Of a stretch of 64,000 nucleotides of DNA, positions 10,557 to 27,216 are shown in pieces. Every line of letters starts with the position of its first letter. The stretch's first letter is position 1. Below the pieces are notes generated by a model. It did no database searches and was not told where the DNA came from. It saw only the letters and a program-made list of their open reading frames with translations. The translations under genes and the position numbers were made by a program. Source of the DNA: Allacma fusca (Eukaryota > Arthropoda > Collembola > Symphypleona > Sminthuridae). The stretch lies in the NCBI GenBank assembly GCA_947179485.1, contig OX359247.1, positions 56,455,131-56,519,130 on the forward strand, read 5' to 3'.

Positions 10557-13500
10557 TTAACTGAGAAGCGTGACAGTTCCAGAATCAGATCCTACAAGTA
10601 GGATTTGATTAAGAGGCAAAAGTGTCATGGTCGTGACGATTCCTTTGAAAGTATCCGATCGAAGACGCGTGGAGGAGAAGTCCGAGTTAGGGTCAATGTA
10701 CGAATGGACACCGATTCTGTTGGAAGTGGTGCATGTTATCAGTTCGTTTTCGTATGCTGAGATGGAATGCACTGGCTCCGTTGGACCTCTACAAAGTATC
10801 ACATTAAAAAATGTTCATTCTCTATAATATTAACTAGAAAATATTTCACACCATTTTAAATAAATCAAAAGCTTTCGTTAATTTTGTAACTACAGGGAAA
10901 GCTACTATTCCCTGGTGTATCGAGTAGGAGCTTTGTTCACACCAAAGAAATCCTCCCAATAGATACTAAATATGCTAAGAAGCTCTGAACCGGAAATTGA
11001 TGTTGACTATCACTTTGGATTTGATAATTGTTTTTCACTGTAATTCCATAAAAAATCAAAAGAAACCTCATGTGGAATGCGAGTCGGTGGTCATCGAGGA
11101 TATTCCAAACGGAAATATTCTGATCGAAAGAAGAGCTGATCAAACGGTTATCACTGGAATTCATCAACTGTAGAATCTCTCCTTCGTGGGCCTTCCATGA
11201 TCCCAGCAAAGTTCCATTCCTTAAATCTAGAATGCTGATCATACCAGAAGAGTGTCCAACTGAGATAAACTGCCTCGAGGGTGAGACAGACATACACCGG
11301 ACCAATCCACTATTTTGACCGATGCCAATCTATCAAATTAATAAAGTTCGGATATACTTATTAGTGTTTTTTTTCAATTAACAATATTCAAGAATTTATA
11401 GTAGCATTTTGAAAATTTTACTCTGAGTTCAAAAGAATGACAACTTCTCGGATCTATCACATGAACAGTGCTGTCTATGCCAGCACCAACGAAAGTATTC
11501 TCAAGACTTTTCAAGCTGCAGATGATACCCTTAGAATTCTTCTGATCCAGTATTCTTACAATCTTTCCCACAAAAGGATCCCAGACATGAATGAAGCCAT
11601 CCGTTGAGGCTGCTAGATGCAAGGGCTCATTAAATATCACACTGAGAACAGATTTCTTATGGTTGCTGTATGTCCACTGGGAGCTTGTAGTTGTGGTTTC
11701 GTCACCCTTTGAAAGAAAAAATATTTTCTCAACTGATTACAAATAGGTTACTTTTACATACATATTTACGGGATTATCCTTAAAAGAGAATAGAATTCAC
11801 TTATTAAAAAATAGGCTACACATTTCCCATACAAAAAGCTAATGAAAAATGCCTGTAATTAAATTTTTATCTATAGTTAACATACTATAATACTTAGAAT
11901 ACCTGATTCCGCAGAGAAAATAATTTGACACACTTATCCTTGCTCGCAGTAAGGAAACTATTTTCATTATTGAGGACGAATATTGATCTAATAGCGCCTG
12001 TATGGCCAACAAAGTTTTGTAGTTTAATTTGCTTGAAATCGAACTTGGTCTCAAACCGTCCCACTTCATGGTCCCAATATATTAACCAGTTTCCTTTGAG
12101 ATGGCGGGTGGTATCCTTTCGCGGCGGAGGCGCTTCTGGACTGGACTCATTCTCTTGGCTGTTGTCCGGCTGAAAGTGGTTAGTATAATAATTAATATTA
12201 CAATAAAAACTAGTCTGGTAATACGTCTCCTTGTGTTTTGGTACGTAATGATTGATTCAACTTGATTAACAGGACAAGGATAGTGAGAATTACTATCGTA
12301 CCTCCTCAATTTGCACTCGGTTCCCAAAACTTCGGCTTCCAAAGCTGCTGCTCTGTGGATCCAGACGCTTTTTGGACGACTTTTCAGTAGGTACTTGAAA
12401 TTTTTAAAAATAATAAGGAATTAATGGAATTTAAATATTTTTTCCATACCTCTATTAGTTGATTGATACTGAAAAATATTTACTACTTTGCTAAGGAATA
12501 ATACTACAATTTAATATTACTGTAATCATATACCTGATAAACTGGTTAACCTACATTATATAATAATAATTTAAAAGCATAGCAAGTTTCCTATACGTTT
12601 AAATTTCTACAATCATCCTACACTCCAACTCATGATTGTGTGTTTTTGAACCTGAAGGGGTAACTATTACACTATAAATACATAAAATGTAAATAATTTT
12701 ATACCAGCGACAGGTGACAAATTATTATCCAGTCCGTACTTGTAATACAGATCTCTAATTAGGGTCTCGAAGTCTGTTCCGAGAATTAAATCACAGAAAC
12801 TCAAGTACGACTCGTATGCTAACGAGGCTCCAAAAACAATCTTCATTTCGGGAACCTAAAATTGTTTTCAGAGAAATCATTGGCTACAGTAAGCTGTCAT
12901 AATTAAAGATACTTAAATACATATATGACAATATTCCTCACATTCTACCATATTCTGTAAACTTATGTTGTATTGTACCTCTGTTTGGGACGTAAAAACT
13001 GCATGGAAAGTTGAGCATATCTGTAGGACTAAAGGTTTTAAATGTTGACTCAGATCAGGTCCAATCTTCTTTCTTATTGCATTCAACATAGCTACGGTCT
13101 GAAACAAACACAATGTGCTTGTTAATCCCCACAAAGTATAAGAAAACAAAATAATCAACCAACAAATATCAGTGAAACTAACTAAAAACAAAATTTTCAA
13201 AACTTTAACACAGTTGAAAGTATTTGTGAAATAGATCAGCTTTACATATCAAACTTTGCAAACAACACAAGACAATTTTGCAAAATTACTTTAGAAGCTA
13301 ATAAAGCTCTGGGCATGGCTCCTGAAGGAAATATTGGACTATCTGTGCAAATAAAAGTGACCAATGGAGCAAGCACAGCAGTCATGAGCGGTTCTCGGAG
13401 TTGACTTAGAAGTAACGCGTCCGGCATGTGAACAAACACTTTCTGCAACAAAGACCCCACACCTACAATAGCTGCTTCCACGCTTCCATTCATTTTCTTA

Positions 13501-16500
13501 ATAGTTGCTGAATGAATCAGATCCACTGCGTAAGGGAGATATTGCCGTTCTATAAAACAGTCCCCGTACAAATCTGATATTGCGATTAGACATTCTAGAA
13601 CCCTATTTGCGTACTCATCCCCTTCGCATGATACACTTCCTCCAGATCCTACATTTCCTTCTAAATGTCCGTAGTAACAGAGTGTGAGCATTCTTAAAAG
13701 GTTTCTGGAGATGAACTTCGCACTTAAGACAGGACCCAACCGATGTGCAAGCCAAATGATACTTTCACAGCACATTTCCGAAATGTCAGTATTTGTTTTG
13801 TTGATAAGCACTGGTCCGATAACTGATCCGAAACTCGAAGCTCTCCCTATTGTTATACTACTTCCACTTGTTGTAAGATCCATGTCATCAGATATATTCA
13901 AACTTTTAGCACTGGAATTATCGAGTCCACTTATGCTGGGTGAACGAGAAGTTGGACCTCGGGGATTTTGAAGAGCTGATAATATAACACCTTCGGTCTC
14001 ATAATCCGAGGCGGAAGTCTCTGGCTCAAAGAGGAACATTTCTGGTTCAACTTGATCCATACCCTCCCCTCCTACTACAGTTTCAGATTCTGCACGTTGA
14101 GGTGGCAACTTCTTAGTACATTTAGATGTTCCCGGAGCATCAATTTCTAAGATATCAGTAGAATTGAGATGAGTTCTGGGCCGAGTGTCGAACGTATCAA
14201 CGGAGTTTTTCCAGCCTCCAATAGCTTCAATTAGCAGCGTGGCAAAATTTTCAAGGAAAACTTGTAAACCAAAACAACTCATGAGTTGGAGCAGGAAACT
14301 GCGATGGAACAGTTTCAGGTGCTTTTCGGAATGGTAGTCGGACTCGTAGATTTGTACAATAGGCAAAAGGAGGTGGTCGATTGATTCTGAAAAAAATTAT
14401 TTGGCATTCAAATAAATCTTGCTGAAACAGCAATTTCTTGAAGAACCTTCAAATAGACATATTAAAATGATTTGTCTCGTTAGTTAATTCTTAGCGGTAC
14501 AAGTACGAGAAAGTAATATTGCTCAGAGATAAGCCATTTGAAAGGCTAAGCAATGAACTTGTATGCAAGACTTTGTTGCTTAGACTACGTCACGTTAGTT
14601 GTACCATTTATCGTACAACGCCAGGTGATTTTGCATCAGATCTTAATTAAATTAATTTAGTAAAAATTTTGACCTGGTAACTATAAGTAATTGCGAAAAA
14701 TCATGTTTTACTTTTGCGCCCGATGGCCCTTGAAATAGGACAAAATAAGTTCCACACAGCCAAGACCCGGGTTTCAGGATGGTGAAATAATTCGATAACG
14801 AAAGGTAAAATTATTTCCAGTCCCTCTTCATCTATAAGATTCAGAATTGAAATGAGGTCCCTAGAGAAGGACTTGACTTTTAACTCCTGCACTTTAATTC
14901 TGTATATTGTGTCTGAGGGCTCCGAGGTTTGGAGGAGGCCATCAAAATTCCTAAGGGTTCGGACCATCTTTAAGACATCAGGGAAGTAGCGTGGGAAAGC
15001 CAGTGGAGACAGTCGGTCTCCCTTTAAAAATAAACTGAGAGAGATCTGCAGCGGGAGGGAGTATTCAAGGGTATGCGGTAGGAAAATAGCTTGTACTGCT
15101 CGTTTGGCAAATAGTGGCAGAGATTCTAATAATGCATTGTTCACAGCTTTCTTGTAAAAATCGAATTTTTCTTGAACACTTGTGACTACGGACGAGATGT
15201 GCGAGAACTTCGAGGTAAGGGTCAGTTCTAAAAGGAGACAGCCGAATAGTTTCACTTGATCCGGGATCTCTTCGCGATTCTTCAAGCCCAAAAGACGAAT
15301 TTGGGGTTCTTCGTTAAAATGCGAGCGAAAAAAGTTGAGGGATACTTCCAAGTCATTGAGAAATCCCATGGGATCGTAGTGCTTCGGTAGGGATATGTTT
15401 TTCCACACAGCAGAATTAACTGATTGGGATGTAGTTGCTGACGAGTTACTGCTGCTACCTGTTCCGGCTGCCTTTGTGGGAGACCGATTATCCGAAGTTT
15501 CTGCAGTAGCGGTGGTATCTTCCAGGGGGTCAGCTTCCCGAAGTCCTAAGTATCAAAAAAACATTAAAATAAAGCATTCAACATAAACTATATACAAGCA
15601 ATCAAACAAGCTTTAATACTGCATGTATTTTAAAATCAGTTCAATAACCTAATCAAAAGAAAAATACATATCAAAGAATAATTGAAGCTATTCAAAATCC
15701 TAAACAAACGTAATTTCACAAGACAATAAAAACTCCCTGACATGAGTAGTCCAATAAGCAATTGCAAACGCGAAAGTAGATTCTAAAATTACAAACTTCT
15801 AAGAAAATGGTATTTTAGCGTATAAAATATACTTACTTTTTAACTCAGCAAAGGTGACCGTATTCTTGATTTCCCTTAAGCGACACTTCCGAGGAGGATG
15901 AGGGGTGTGGAATATTTGCAGGATGCCACTCTTTTCAAGCTGCTGATGATTATCGGCCAAAGCTAAATAGATATTTTTGGATTTGACCGCTGCGTTCCCA
16001 CTGAGTTTGAAACCGAAGGTCAGATCAATCCAGTGGTGAAGCTTTGCGGAGACCATTTCACTCTCAAGAAGTTGTCGGTGACGGTAAATAAAATCCTCGG
16101 CGGATTTGGACCATTTGGGAACTTGTAAGTCCGCGAGGTCTGGATGAATTGACTACAAAAAACAACCAGTATTGTTGCGAAAGACTAAGAATTAAATTGC
16201 CCACCAGGGTTTTTAAAATAAATTATTAAAACATTAGGGGTTTGCCGTAGTTCCGATTCTTCTAATAAATGATTATGAAGAACATACAACGAAAATCCTA
16301 TTATAAAGATGTTCACCTTAAAAATATTGGGATCGTCGTAAAATTCTGGAATGCACTCATCTGGGGTCCATTCCTGCATTCGCTGAATGGAAATCGGATA
16401 CTCAGCTGGGACCCATTTGGGCCGCACAAACTTGCATAAAATTTCTTTAGGTGTCTGCCGAGCTTTGTACACATAGAAGGTGATTTCCGAGAGAATGTCC

Positions 16501-19500
16501 GTCACATGATGCGGTACCTGATTTAACATTAAATACAACTCTAGGTAAAGAAAATGCTGATCGTTAGACAGTTACAAAAACAGACAATGAGCACTTTGTA
16601 TTTATCCTCCCCTGGTAGGTTACATCAAAAACGGCGAATAACTTTGAATATCTTAATTTAAGTGTATTTCAGACCCCACTTATTTACTAATTGTATTTAT
16701 GGAATAATTGTTTAAAAATTAAGTAAATGACCACGAAAAAACGTTCACAAAATTTTTTGATTTGGGTGTTAAACCTAGGAACGGAGCAAGATATGCATTA
16801 ATGGGTAGGCTGACCGAACTGGTAGTTGCAAAGTTGAAGAACCTGTTGCTTAAAAAACTAGCAGAGTAAGCCGACCTGGGTTTCAGGTAATCCCAGATGG
16901 GTCATAGAAAAGCAATAAGCGATATTTTTAATTTCATTTGCCATCTTGGCTAAATAAATCGTAAGTAATATATAAAAGTAACCGACTGCAATAAGATAAC
17001 AATACAATTCCGATAATTTCGCTCAAAATTTGTTTATCAGGAGCCATTATTTCTATCTTTTGACGCCATTTGGAGACATGATGGTTGGGGGAGCCAATCA
17101 GGATTGGGCCTGTAGGCTTTTCCTCCAATGTTGACCCGGTCAGGTAAACGTCAAACCAAATCCAACGTTTTTGTGAATTTTTTTCCGTCTCACGTGTCAT
17201 TTGCATAATAACTCCACAAACCATATTTAACATAATCACGTCTAGAAGACACAAATTTTTCCAGGTCCCCAAACGGATACAACTCAAATGAAATATAAAC
17301 CATGAATTATTGCAATTATTAGATAAGTATTTCTAATAATTACTATTACTAACAATTTAAGACCTTTGTCGATGTTCCTTGTCCTTGGCACATTGGAAAA
17401 AAGTTACTCGTCGTTTTACATGGAACCCACCAGGGCAGGATAAATATGTTGTGCTCACTGTACATTATATATGTATCTCAAGTATCAAAACATACGGAAT
17501 TGTGATTCCCAGCTTCCTCAAACATCAAGTCTAACTGCCGCTCCCCCTTATTAAGCCTGAACTTAGACTTGGTCAAGTCCCTCCAACCTAATCCAACGAA
17601 AGTGTGTCCACTCTGACCTGGATTCTGATGTGGTTGACCTGAAGTAGTAAAATCAGTGACCCAAGGGAAGACCGGATGGAAATTGGGATTCCCGTCACAG
17701 ATCCGCCCACACAGAAAATTCAAAACCATGATGTAGTCATAATTGGAAATAATCCCTTCACACCAATGCTTGACAATTGAAGAGATAACTTTGGCTTCCA
17801 AACCATGGGCCACTTCACTCTCCAAACGTTGACTCATTCCACCCCTCCTAACATAATTAACAACTGACTTGACAAAGCTTAAAATCTTTTCATCCGCCGA
17901 AACTGTTAAGTCCGATCTATCATTCACAGTGTTGACCTCACTGAGTCCCAAAATTTGACCAAATTTTGGAACAACGCTCAAATATAAGCACTCATCTGTA
18001 CGAAAGTCCCCTAGACCCAAGTCCCAAGCTGGAATGTTGCTGTCCCGAAGGTCAGAAATAAATTGGAGGATTTGATAAAGAATAAATAAATATTTTAAAT
18101 GTGAATTCAATTTATGAGGAGAGAACTTGACACAGTCTTGGAGAGTGAAAGGGACGAAGGCGTTAAGGACAAAAAAATAGCTCTCATCCGAAGATTTGCT
18201 CATGGGTGACGTTCCGTTCAATAACAAAATCGCTAAGGCGGGACTTAGGCTTGAAATTGAGGTCTTCTCTTCGGACCTCACTTGATCTTGACTTGCAGTT
18301 ACAGGACTCGTAGCCACTGCGGCCAAAGACGGTGCATTAGGGTACACATGATTCATTAAGTTGCTTAAGTAGTTTTTTTCTGTTGTTCGAACTTCTTCCA
18401 GTATTTCCATCTTCTTCTTGCTATTTCCACATCCATCAATATTACTGTTTGTTTGTTCTGCTAGCAAACTCAGCTGTGGCTGTTCCCATAAAAAATTGAA
18501 ATTAGATTCCCCAATAAAATCCACCAATTGTGGCCAGGTCAATTTCCCTTGAGAGTGAATTGCACGTGTTCGGAGGGAAGTGTTGAAGTCTTGGAAACAT
18601 TTAACTGAGCTCGATACTTTCACAACCTGAAAATATTTACAAAAAAATGTCAAACATATCAGTCAGTCATAGGACAACGTGCCACAAATCCTGTACTAAT
18701 GCAACCAGTGTGCAACTAGGATTTATCAACACTAGATATAACACGAAAATACGAATGACAAATGTCATTTTATGTAAAAGTAATTCACACCGAGGAAGTG
18801 GGATACTTACAAGAACTTATTTTTTTTACAGAAGTCATACTAAAATACATATTTGAATCTTGACCTTGCCTTGCTACATTAATTACCCAACTGTTCTAGC
18901 TACGAGTCAATATTTCTGAAAACTTCTTGATTTTGCGTTTCGAGCACTGCCACGGGACGTAGTCGACCACGTAACGTACCACCACCGTTTGTCCAGATGT
19001 TCGTACAGACGGTGGCCAGTATTCATAGTAAAAAAAAAACCTGGGTTACAATTAGGGTGGGTGTTATTTCTAGGACGTGGTTTTTTTAATAGAGACAGAT
19101 TTTTCATCTCATATACAACTACGGTGAGTGTTGTTACAAAAAGAAATGACACTAGTAGCACAAGATGAGTAAAACACAAAACTATCATAGTTTCCTGATT
19201 TCCCTTACGGTCAAGTGGAGAAAAAGCCAATTCGGACCCAAGGGTTGGCAATTGCCTTGACTTAAATGCGCTTGAACATCATCGTCAGTCAGGTCATCAT
19301 GAATTGGGAACTTTGGAGGAACTTTATTCTCTGACATAACCTCCCTGCAAAAATTATGAGACCATAAACAGTATAATTTGAATTACAATGAAGTCGGAGT
19401 ATTGTCTGTATCAAATTCCTCAATTATTTTTGACTAAAAATATCTAAAGAATAAAACAAGCTAACCTGACCCAAGGAATTTGGGCCGCCAAAATGAACCG

Positions 19501-19590
19501 CTGTTCACCCCCAGAACTGCCCAGAGGTCTAGGTAACGTAAAGAGATACTTGGATGGAATGGAAATACCCACATTATGGAATGGATTCAT
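10557..19590 (-). CDS. Wdr81: WDR81, BEACH and WD40 domain protein
   Basis: Fourteen coding exons add up to about 1,750 codons (human WDR81 is about 1,940). From the N-terminus: 19,590-19,466, 19,344-19,209, 18,626-17,496, 16,517-16,317, 16,152-15,837, 15,545-14,712, 14,385-13,290, 13,098-12,979, 12,855-12,705, 12,393-12,302, 12,169-11,903, 11,706-11,422, 11,329-11,067, 10,788-10,557. The BEACH domain spans exons 3-4, with [15 protein letters not shown] and [20 protein letters not shown] followed by [14 protein letters not shown], a WDR81 signature. The C-terminal five exons hold WD40 repeats, starting [19 protein letters not shown]. The family pairs with WDR91 to restrain endosomal PI3-kinase and helps clear ubiquitinated aggregates. 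The start is the Met at 19,588-19,590, with an in-frame stop just upstream. Edge bases of exons may be off by one. Confidence 0.92.
16518..17495 (-). other. WDR81 intron with an unassigned open frame
   Basis: This intron joins NHNS to VPHH inside the BEACH region, and both splice sites are clean. It contains an 117-codon open frame at 16,934-17,287 that matches no part of WDR81 and no domain I know. I treat it as intronic. Confidence 0.5.
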
Positions 19591-20519
19591 CCCTGTCCTT
19601 TAATGAAAAATAGTTAGAAATTAACTCATAGGAAAAATAATCAACCCCCAAACTACTCCCTTGTCTTCCATTAAACTAATGAAATTAATTATCAACCCAA
19701 TTCAAAATACGCTTGGAAAGGGAATTGACTCTGGAATTTAAAATCTACCGGCTTGGCCAAGGACTTCCTGATTTTGTACTATTTGTTGTACTGCAGTCGC
19801 AATCCTACTTTGAACGAACTAAATCTTAAACCCTATGAATATATTGTCTGCTGAGAATTTACTTTACTGCAACCTGTACTTAATGTTTTGGGTGTGTATT
19901 TGCGTATCTACTTAAAGTGTGTGTGCTTGGGCTTAGGATAAATGAAAAACATTATGAAATAGATTCATGACCCTACACAGCAACAGCACAAAACTGCAAA
20001 CGCAAATGATAACTTGCTTCTGTGATTTGCAATAGCGCATTATGTAAAATATTCGGTAACAAATGTTTTGTTGCTTATTTATTCAATACTTCTTCGTGAG
20101 CGTCTACACAAAAGTCCTGCATGTACTTCTCTAACAGTCAACAAAACATTATTAAACCTCATAGGAGTCAAATTATTGCAAGCCTTTCTACCAACAAATT
20201 ATCAACGTGGGCTATTGCATCTATACGCCCTAAAGTCAACAAAATACTAACAAAGTGTGCCATCAACTACTAAATGTGTAAGGATAATACTAACAATCAT
20301 AAGTTTTCCTACATCTCCGGATTCAACGCCCGAGGAAACAACTAACAACTACGTGACAACGTACATACATCAAGAAATAATAAGAGACAACTAAAACAAA
20401 AACGCAAGCAGTAACCTACGAGTACAATCTTCAAGGATACATAAAAATGTATTATCATTAATAAAAGTAAAGCAATATTTGTTTTGCAAATCTCCTTGGG
20501 TTAGAGTTGTGCTTGTTCA
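19591..20519. other. Gap between WDR81 and vasa
   Basis: It should hold the WDR81 promoter and 5' untranslated region and the vasa 3' untranslated region, since both are on the minus strand. No repeat or conserved signal is clear. A 60-codon plus-strand frame at 20,068-20,250 has no domain. Confidence 0.4.
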
Positions 20520-23663
<3,144 letters not shown>

Positions 23664-25311
23664 TTCTCAGATTAATTATTCCCTACGACTTATTAAACTT
23701 TCAAAAGAAAAATAATAATAATTACAAGTTTTCCAAATTATCACTTGATCACAGACCTTTCACCTTACAACCTCCCAGGACGATCACTTGCTCAGCAGTG
23801 AGAGTAAATCGAGATGGAATTTCAAATTGCGGCATGCAAAGAGTGGGAGTTAGGAGACCTGGAACGATCCGTGCATGCTAGAAGGATTGGGATTGGTGTC
23901 AAGGGTTCTAGCTCCGCCTTTTCAGACGTAATAGCCAATGATAAGCGTGTCTGGCGATGCTCCTTTGTTCTAGGATAGGGATTTTGCCTGCCGAGGAATT
24001 GCAGGGTCACGACGTATGTACTTTAATTGAGTTAAAGATGCAACATTCAGAATTCAGGCTCAACCTTATGTAAACTCTAAACGCACTTTAAAACTCACAG
24101 ACGTATTTCTGCCTTTGTTTTTCAGACGGGGCCATTTGCATAGAAGGAAGCATTCCTGTGCAGTAGTAAGCATGCAAAGTGCCGACGGTTCAGAAAAAGT
24201 GGAGCTTGGGAGTATAGGCGACATTTCAACGTTAATAATAATATGTGGTAGGTGTAATGCGCAATGTAATAGACTCATCGTGTGCGTTACGCGTTAATAA
24301 TGTCCACCTATAGAGAGGCTTCTCTATAAATTTCTAACGATTTTTTTTGAGAGAAGGTTTTGAAGAGGTTTGTTTTAATTGCTAAATCCCACACAGCTCC
24401 CTTAAATTGTGGGACAAAATTGAATATCTAATTGTAAGGATGGCCGTTTAAGGGAAAGTTAAGTGTAAATGGATGTAATCATGCGACACTTCCCTTCCTT
24501 CGTTCCATCCAATGACAACATGCGTACTCTTTACTAGATTGTGAGAGTATGTATTTTATTCGCATATACGCCATACGGAATTAAATTTTTAATGAAACCT
24601 CCGTTGTAAATTGTAACGGCGGCGCAGCCATATTATGCTAAAAGGACGGTATTAAAGCGGTATTCAATTTATTTTAATGTGGCATATTTTGTCACTTCCT
24701 TACCAAGTTCCAACGACATTTTAAAATTCCTAACTAAGGTAACGTACTATTTTATATATAGGAAGAGCTCAATATTAATAAAGGATACGTAGAGCCCTAA
24801 AGCAACATCACCATCTCCCCCTATTTCATAATAGGTGATTCTAATATGCAGTTGGTGAAATGTCAGAGTAAATAAATATTTTGTTGCGTTAAACTAAATT
24901 AGAGATAGCTGCCATACTCATAAATATTAATTTTGCATTTGTGGAAAACTATAACTGGACCAATTTGCTTTCAATCTAATACATTTCTACAATCAACAAG
25001 AATACAAGATGAGATGCCTGAATATTTAATTTTACTGCATGAATAAGATTTGTTTTGGCTTCAAAATTTAATTACGAATTTTAAGACCTTAACCTACAAG
25101 ATGGCAGGTTCTGTGGTCCCAGCCAGGGGTGTTTGAATTTGTATTTATTGAATTCATTATAATTTAATTTTGCCAACACTGTAAAGACGTGGAACATTGA
25201 ATTACATTACAAAATGGACTCATAAAGCTGTGATATTAGTATAGTGCTAGTGTATAGTATAAGTACTACTGGAAATGCAAATTATAGCCAATGCGTCAAT
25301 GCGTATTTAAG
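23664..25311. other. Intergenic, vasa upstream region
   Basis: The vasa promoter should lie in the first few hundred bases. Beyond that I see no gene, RNA gene or bounded transposon. Short frames near 24,066-24,297 overlap on both strands and have no domain. Confidence 0.4.
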
Positions 25312-25314
25312 TAT

Positions 25315-25675
25315 GACTGTAGAGTATGTAATACCAAATTTAACTAAATTCGGAAAAAAATTGTGTAAAACCAGGGTAACTCTGAACCTGGTTGGGTGAT
25401 TCGGCTTAACTTTTAATTCTGGTTAAATTTTATTACTGGAGAGTAAGTATGTGCACCAATTTAAAGCAAAATCAGAAACAAATTGCATAACACCAATGTA
25501 ACTCCGAGACCGGTTGACCGATTCGGCTTAACTTGAAATTATGATGTAGTGTACTACTGGAGAGTATGTGTAAAATTTTCAGCAAATTTGGAAGGAAATT
25601 GTATATGATAAAACCCGGGTAACTCCGAAACGGGTTGACCAATTCGGGCCCATTTAATTTCTTGGCAAATCTTTA
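25315..25675. repeat. Three degenerate tandem copies of an about 120-bp unit
   Basis: Units begin at GAGTATGT-like points near 25,322, 25,440 and 25,561. Each carries GGTAACTCYGA, GGTTGRSYGATTCGG and then a T-rich tail leading to ACTACTGGA. The copies differ at perhaps a quarter of positions, so the duplication is old. Confidence 0.75.
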
Positions 25676-26374
25676 GGCCACGGCGGGTCGAATGGTACTG
25701 CGAACTTCAACGCAGATGCCTTCAGTGTCAAGATATGGGTGGGACAAATTTCGTTACAGAAAACAGCGTTCTCCGACTCGCTTCGCTCCTAAAGAGGTCA
25801 GATTATGTATACAAATCTGACACTAAAAATTGAAATGTGCCACCTGCTACCATTAATGATAATAATAATTACTGAATATATTTGCACTTTGCTAAGGTTC
25901 CTCAACGGAATAGGATATATCCGCATATCCGCGGATCGGATAAATTTCGGATAGGATAATTAATGAATTTATCCTATCCGCATATATCCGCCCGGATCGG
26001 ATAGGCACATTATATCCGTTAAAATAATGCGGATAGGATAGGATACAAGGTTAAAATTATCCGCACGGATACGATAATAGAATCTTGAGCTTCAGGTAAT
26101 CCTTCGGATATCTGCGGTTATCCGCGGATAGCGTTATCTGCCATCTGTTGCATACCGGCCTAACAAATTTTGGTAGTAGAATGAAGTAATTGATAGCAAA
26201 ACGACGAAAATACGCTTTTCTATTTCAACAAACACAAAAACACACAGTATATTGCTACTAAATTTACTCATCTTTATCATCTCCTAAGTAAGTCCTACCA
26301 AGGAAATTAACTGTCATACAGGAAGTTTAAAACTATCCAATTCAAATTTGAGTGTCGAAATGTTAACCGACAAT

Positions 26375-26788
26375 TTTTTCGGACCAGACCAGACCAAAGA
26401 CTATGGTCCTGACCATGGTCCAGAAAACCATTGAGAGCAATAATTAAATAATCATATTTTATCCAGTCAAATTCTTCTTTTGTTCCCAGAAATGACATTT
26501 TTAATTTGTTCCGTAGGATTTCGTTAATTCATAAATTTTTATTTTGCGTACTTTTGGGACCACGGTCCTGTAGTCTGGTCTGGTCCTGAAGCTGGACCAA
26601 TTGTATCTGGTCTGGTCCTGAAGCTGGACCAATTGTATCTGGTCTGGTCCTGAAGCTGGACCAATTGTATCTGGTCTGGTCCAAGCGTTGAATCAGACCG
26701 GATCAGACCATACAAATCTGGGATCAGATCGGACCAGACCAATCCAAGACCATTAATAATGGTTCGGACCAAATCATTGGCATCCCTA
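26375..26788. mobile_element. hAT-like fragment, GGACCAGACC word family, nested in the GGATAGGATA element
   Basis: The stretch is full of GGACCAGACC/GGTCTGGTCC words. Its right end, read on the other strand, begins TAGGGATGCCAATGATTTGG, a good hAT terminus. No matching left end is visible, so it is probably truncated and its left limit is approximate. It lies wholly within the element at 25,893-27,208. Confidence 0.5.
26574..26682. repeat. 32-bp tandem repeat, three full copies and a part
   Basis: The unit TCTGGTCTGGTCCTGAAGCT plus GGACCAATTGTA is repeated nearly without change. High copy identity points to recent expansion. The open frame across it is repeat-derived. Confidence 0.9.
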
Positions 26789-27216
26789 GTTGCGCCTATA
26801 GTTACGGTAATTGTATATTTCATATTACAAAGAGAAGAATGATTATTGCAGGGGTGAATAAATGATAAGCGTAATATTCATACTATGTAATCCTATATTG
26901 ACCACGTAAACCGGAGGACCTTTTTCGACACTTTGTATTTGAATAAATACTTTTTATGAATTTGCAAGAATAATTTCTAAATTCGAACCATATCCGCGGA
27001 TAGGATCGGATTTCTCGTTGCAAGTATCCGTCGGATACGGATACATATTATATCCGATCCGAAATTTTCGAATAGGATTCGGATAACATAAAAACTTTAT
27101 CCGACATTACCGGATAGGATCGGATTAAGTTTTAATTTATCCGAGAATTTGCGGATAGGATAGGATACGGATAGGATAAGCCATTTATCCTATCCGTGAG
27201 GAACCTTACACTTTGC

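Larger units (their letters stand above)
25893..27208. mobile_element. Non-autonomous hAT element, GGATAGGATA word family
   Basis: An exact 8-bp target duplication CACTTTGC lies at 25,885-25,892 and 27,209-27,216. The ends TAAGGTTCCTCA and TGAGGAACCTTA are perfect 12-base inverted repeats and fit YARNG. About 230 bases inside each end are crowded with GGATAGGATA, ATCCGCGGAT and relatives. The centre (about 26,140-26,990) is unlike the arms and holds a second word-rich element at about 26,380-26,788. No transposase is visible. Confidence 0.9.

Noticed and set aside
16934-17287. 117-codon minus-strand frame inside WDR81
   Set aside because: WDR81 splices cleanly around it, its text matches no part of the family, and no splice-supported link was found.
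18907-19251. 114-codon minus-strand frame with a hydrophobic segment, overlapping WDR81 exon 2
   Set aside because: The WDR81 frame through the same bases fits the family and joins splice sites; this frame runs on into the intron without a domain.
26539-26823. 94-codon minus-strand frame with Gln-Asp-Gln repeats
   Set aside because: It is the translation of the 32-bp tandem repeat and GGACCAGACC words.
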